Positions 5,395-7,510 of a stretch of 7,510 nt of DNA are shown here, one piece after another. A program made the position numbers and the translations under genes. The stretch is from contig CAKPIH010000047.1 of the NCBI GenBank assembly GCA_934162325.1, positions 1 to 7,510 of the forward strand, written 5' to 3'. The notes beneath the pieces were generated by a model. That model was not told where the DNA came from and made no database searches. It saw nothing but the letters and a program-made list of their open reading frames with translations. The DNA is from an uncultured Bacilli bacterium (GTDB lineage Bacteria; Bacillota_I; Bacilli_A; RF39; UBA660). Each line of letters opens with the position of its first letter. The stretch's first letter is position 1.

Positions 5395-5424
5395 ATTGTA
5401 CCATAAAATAAACTCTTATATCAA
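5395..5424 (-). promoter_or_regulatory. SigA-type promoter of rnhC
   Basis: On the minus strand: TTGATA (plus 5419-5424), an 18-bp spacer, then TACAAT (plus 5395-5400) preceded by TGG (plus 5401-5403), an extended -10. The start would be near 5388, giving a leader of about 15 nt. Confidence 0.7.
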
Positions 5425-5432
5425 TGAATAAT

Positions 5433-5460
5433 TTGACTATTTAACAATTTATGATATAAT
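5433..5460 (+). promoter_or_regulatory. SigA-type promoter of the acyl-CoA synthetase-like gene
   Basis: TTGACT at 5433-5438, a 16-bp spacer and a perfect TATAAT at 5455-5460 with TGA at 5452-5454, an extended -10. The start would be near 5467. The ribosome site GGAGGGG lies at 5473-5479, 6 nt before ATG 5486. Its -35 is only 8 bp from the -35 of the divergent rnhC promoter, so RNA polymerases may compete. Confidence 0.8.
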
Positions 5461-5485
5461 AATATTGCTTTTGGAGGGGATTTAA

Positions 5486-7435
5486 ATGGAAATAAATATA
5501 AATAAAGAAAGATTTAATGGAGAGAGTTTTGTTCTTGATAAAGAAAGAAGGGTCGAAGGAACATTAGCATCTAATGTAAAACCATGGCTTAAATATTATA
5601 ATGTCGATATTAATACTTATTCAGATATAAAGAAAACTTACTTAGATACTGATATGAATGCTTATGACTATTTCTTAAAAGTAACTAAGAGTTATGGTAA
5701 TATAAAACTTCTATCATATTGTGGTAAAGTATATACAAGAGAAGATCTAATAAGTAAAGTAGAAGAATATATCAAGAGATTTAATAAAATGAATATAACA
5801 AGAGGAGATATAGTATCATTTATGATGCTTAATAATCCTGATATAATCTTTATGTGGTTTGCCTTATCCAAACTAGGAGCTACTGCTAATCTAATAAAAT
5901 TTGATGAAGCAGAAGATAGAATTAAAGATATACTAGTAAAGACAAAGTCTAAGTATTTCTTTATAACAGATGTACCATTAATAACTGAAAAAGTAAGTAA
6001 AGGTATAGAAGAAGTAGATACTTTAGATAGTATTATTTGTATGTCATTATTTGAAGAATTATCTGGTATTCAAAAATTAAATATGTTAGTAGAAAATGCT
6101 AAAGATAAAGCTCAAAGTAATAATCCAAAATTATTATATAAAGAATTAGAAAATATTCTAACTAATATGAAGAAGCAAGAAAGAGAGTCTGATTCATATA
6201 AGATAGATAAAAGATTTATGTCATTTAAAGACTTTAAGAAAATTACAAGTAGTGGTAAACTACTTAATAAGCCTATGGGTACAGGTAGTGATACATCAGT
6301 AATAGTATATACTGGAGGAACTACTGGTAATGCTAAAGGCGTACCTCTATCAAATATTAATCTAAATAGTAGTGCTTATGGTTTTAAATTAGGAGATTTA
6401 GGTTTTGATGTAGGTAAAACTTCCATGAGTATCCTGCCACCATCAGTAGCTTACTACTGCAACGCTACATATTGTTTATTATGCTGTGGAGTATCAGTAG
6501 AATTAATACCATTCTTTACACCTCAGGAATATCCATTATTACTAGATAAATATAAACCAAATATTTTCTTATCAGGACCAATCCTATTTAAAGAAATGGT
6601 CGATAGTAATATTATAAAAGATACATCATTTATGACTAGTCCAATATCTGGAGGAGATAAACTTACCGTAGCAGAAGAAGAGGCCGCTAATGAATATATA
6701 AGAAATCATGGTGGAAAAGCAACATTAAAACAAGGATATGGAGAGAGTGAGTCAACAGCGGCAGCTACTTATTCTAAAGAAATAGCTTATGCTTTAGGTA
6801 GTATAGGAATACCATTTATTAATGTTAATGTTAGTATGTTTGATGAAAATAATAACGAAATACCATTTGGAGAAGGTAAAATAGGAGAAATATGTATAAG
6901 TGGTCCTACTGTTATGAAAGGTTACTTTGAAGATAAAGAAGAAACAGATAAAGTATTAATGAAACATAAAGATGGTAAAGTATGGCTTCATACTAGCGAT
7001 TATGGTTATATGGATAAAGAAGGTAGAATATATCACTGTGGTAGAGCTAAGAGAATGATTACTAGAAGTGGTGATAAAGTATGGTTAACTGCTATTGAAG
7101 AAATAATTAAAACTCATCATAATGTTTTTGATTGCTGTGTAGTTAAAAAAGAAGATTCTATTGAAAGAGAAATACCAGTATGTCATATTATCTTTAATAA
7201 TGAAGATGAAAAAGAAACTACTATTAATGAATTAAATAAATTAATATATACTAAATTAAAAGAACTTTATATTCCTAAATATTATGTTATTACTAAAGAA
7301 ATACCTCTTACTGAAGTAAATAAAAAAGTAGACTTTGTAAAACTAGAGAAAGAAGATATTTTTGATAATAATATTTATGAAATAAATGGTAATATAATAG
7401 TACCAAGAAAAGGTAAAACTAAAATATTAAAATAA
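5486..7435 (+). CDS. AMP-forming acyl-CoA synthetase-like enzyme (ANL superfamily)
   Basis: The 649-residue product belongs to the adenylate-forming ANL superfamily, which activates a carboxylic acid with ATP to an acyl-AMP and usually transfers it to CoA. Motifs in order: N-terminal domain with RGDIVSFMMLNNPDIIFMWFALSKLGA at about 106-132; phosphate loop YTGGTTGNAKG at 275-285; acyl/adenine site GYGESES at 417-423; ribose-binding D505 in HTSDYG; hinge GRAKRMI at 519-525 (R520); and PLTEVNKKVD at 607-616, where K614 aligns with the catalytic lysine. The phosphate loop sits roughly 60 residues later than in FadD-type ligases because of a Lys/Glu-rich stretch at about 187-262. The substrate cannot be read from sequence; long-chain fatty acid is the default guess. 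It is a single-gene unit with its own promoter and terminator, so neighbours do not indicate a pathway. No signal peptide; cytoplasmic. Confidence 0.88.
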   Translation: MEININKERFNGESFVLDKERRVEGTLASNVKPWLKYYNVDINTYSDIKKTYLDTDMNAYDYFLKVTKSYGNIKLLSYCGKVYTREDLISKVEEYIKRFNKMNITRGDIVSFMMLNNPDIIFMWFALSKLGATANLIKFDEAEDRIKDILVKTKSKYFFITDVPLITEKVSKGIEEVDTLDSIICMSLFEELSGIQKLNMLVENAKDKAQSNNPKLLYKELENILTNMKKQERESDSYKIDKRFMSFKDFKKITSSGKLLNKPMGTGSDTSVIVYTGGTTGNAKGVPLSNINLNSSAYGFKLGDLGFDVGKTSMSILPPSVAYYCNATYCLLCCGVSVELIPFFTPQEYPLLLDKYKPNIFLSGPILFKEMVDSNIIKDTSFMTSPISGGDKLTVAEEEAANEYIRNHGGKATLKQGYGESESTAAATYSKEIAYALGSIGIPFINVNVSMFDENNNEIPFGEGKIGEICISGPTVMKGYFEDKEETDKVLMKHKDGKVWLHTSDYGYMDKEGRIYHCGRAKRMITRSGDKVWLTAIEEIIKTHHNVFDCCVVKKEDSIEREIPVCHIIFNNEDEKETTINELNKLIYTKLKELYIPKYYVITKEIPLTEVNKKVDFVKLEKEDIFDNNIYEINGNIIVPRKGKTKILK

Positions 7436-7445
7436 TTATTTATAT

Positions 7446-7478
7446 ACCCTCTAAGCTATAATCTTAGAGGGTTATTTT
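7446..7478 (+). terminator. Rho-independent terminator of the acyl-CoA synthetase-like gene
   Basis: A perfect 10-bp stem (ACCCTCTAAG at 7446-7455 with CTTAGAGGGT at 7463-7472) closes a 7-nt loop and is followed by TATTTT. The T-run is short on the plus strand. The minus side is also AT-rich, so it may serve a convergent gene beyond the window. The last 32 bases hold no feature I can support. Confidence 0.8.
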
Positions 7479-7510
7479 AAACCTTATTCTAAGTTTTAAA
7501 ATAAATATCA

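Noticed and set aside
7481..7510. 3' end of a minus-strand gene at the right edge
   Set aside because: A short frame ending in TAG can be read leftward, but about six codons are too few to support a call.

Overview
The window is very AT-rich bacterial DNA with short intergenic gaps, purine-rich Shine-Dalgarno sites before nearly every gene, and hairpin-plus-U-tract terminators. RsmE, a SpoIIP-like cell-wall hydrolase and RNase HIII together point to a low-GC Bacillota genome, most likely a Bacilli/Erysipelotrichia- or RF39-like gut lineage. The lineage is inference. All tryptophans I checked are TGG and rsmE ends in TGA, so the standard bacterial code fits.

Layout, left to right. Positions 1-162 are the 3' end of a Thr/Asn-rich, probably secreted protein, followed by a terminator. 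Positions 190-347 are non-coding but folded: two hairpins and a terminator, a candidate small RNA or leader. An extended -10 promoter then drives a two-gene unit: rsmE (16S rRNA m3U1498 methyltransferase) and a 253-residue single-pass membrane protein with a long acidic cytoplasmic tail. After a terminator comes a second two-gene unit: a SpoIIP-family amidase/endopeptidase and a tightly linked 107-residue membrane protein of unknown function. A third terminator abuts a near-consensus promoter for a stand-alone regulator-like gene with an ORF6N DNA-binding domain fused to a phospholipase-D-like domain. Its coding sequence carries a perfect 35-nt palindrome built partly from codons that are uncommon here. 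The 3' intergenic region carries a second perfect palindrome. RNase HIII (rnhC) is transcribed leftward toward it, with its stop codon in the loop of its own terminator. A compact divergent promoter pair separates rnhC from a 649-residue AMP-forming acyl-CoA synthetase-like gene ending in a terminator.

Most genes are ordinary chromosomal housekeeping or envelope functions and do not form one pathway: rRNA modification, peptidoglycan remodelling, RNA/DNA hybrid removal and acyl activation. The accessory-looking part is the ORF6N-PLD gene at 3315-4367, with its own promoter and two long palindromes. I see no CRISPR array, tRNA, rRNA, transposase or integrase.
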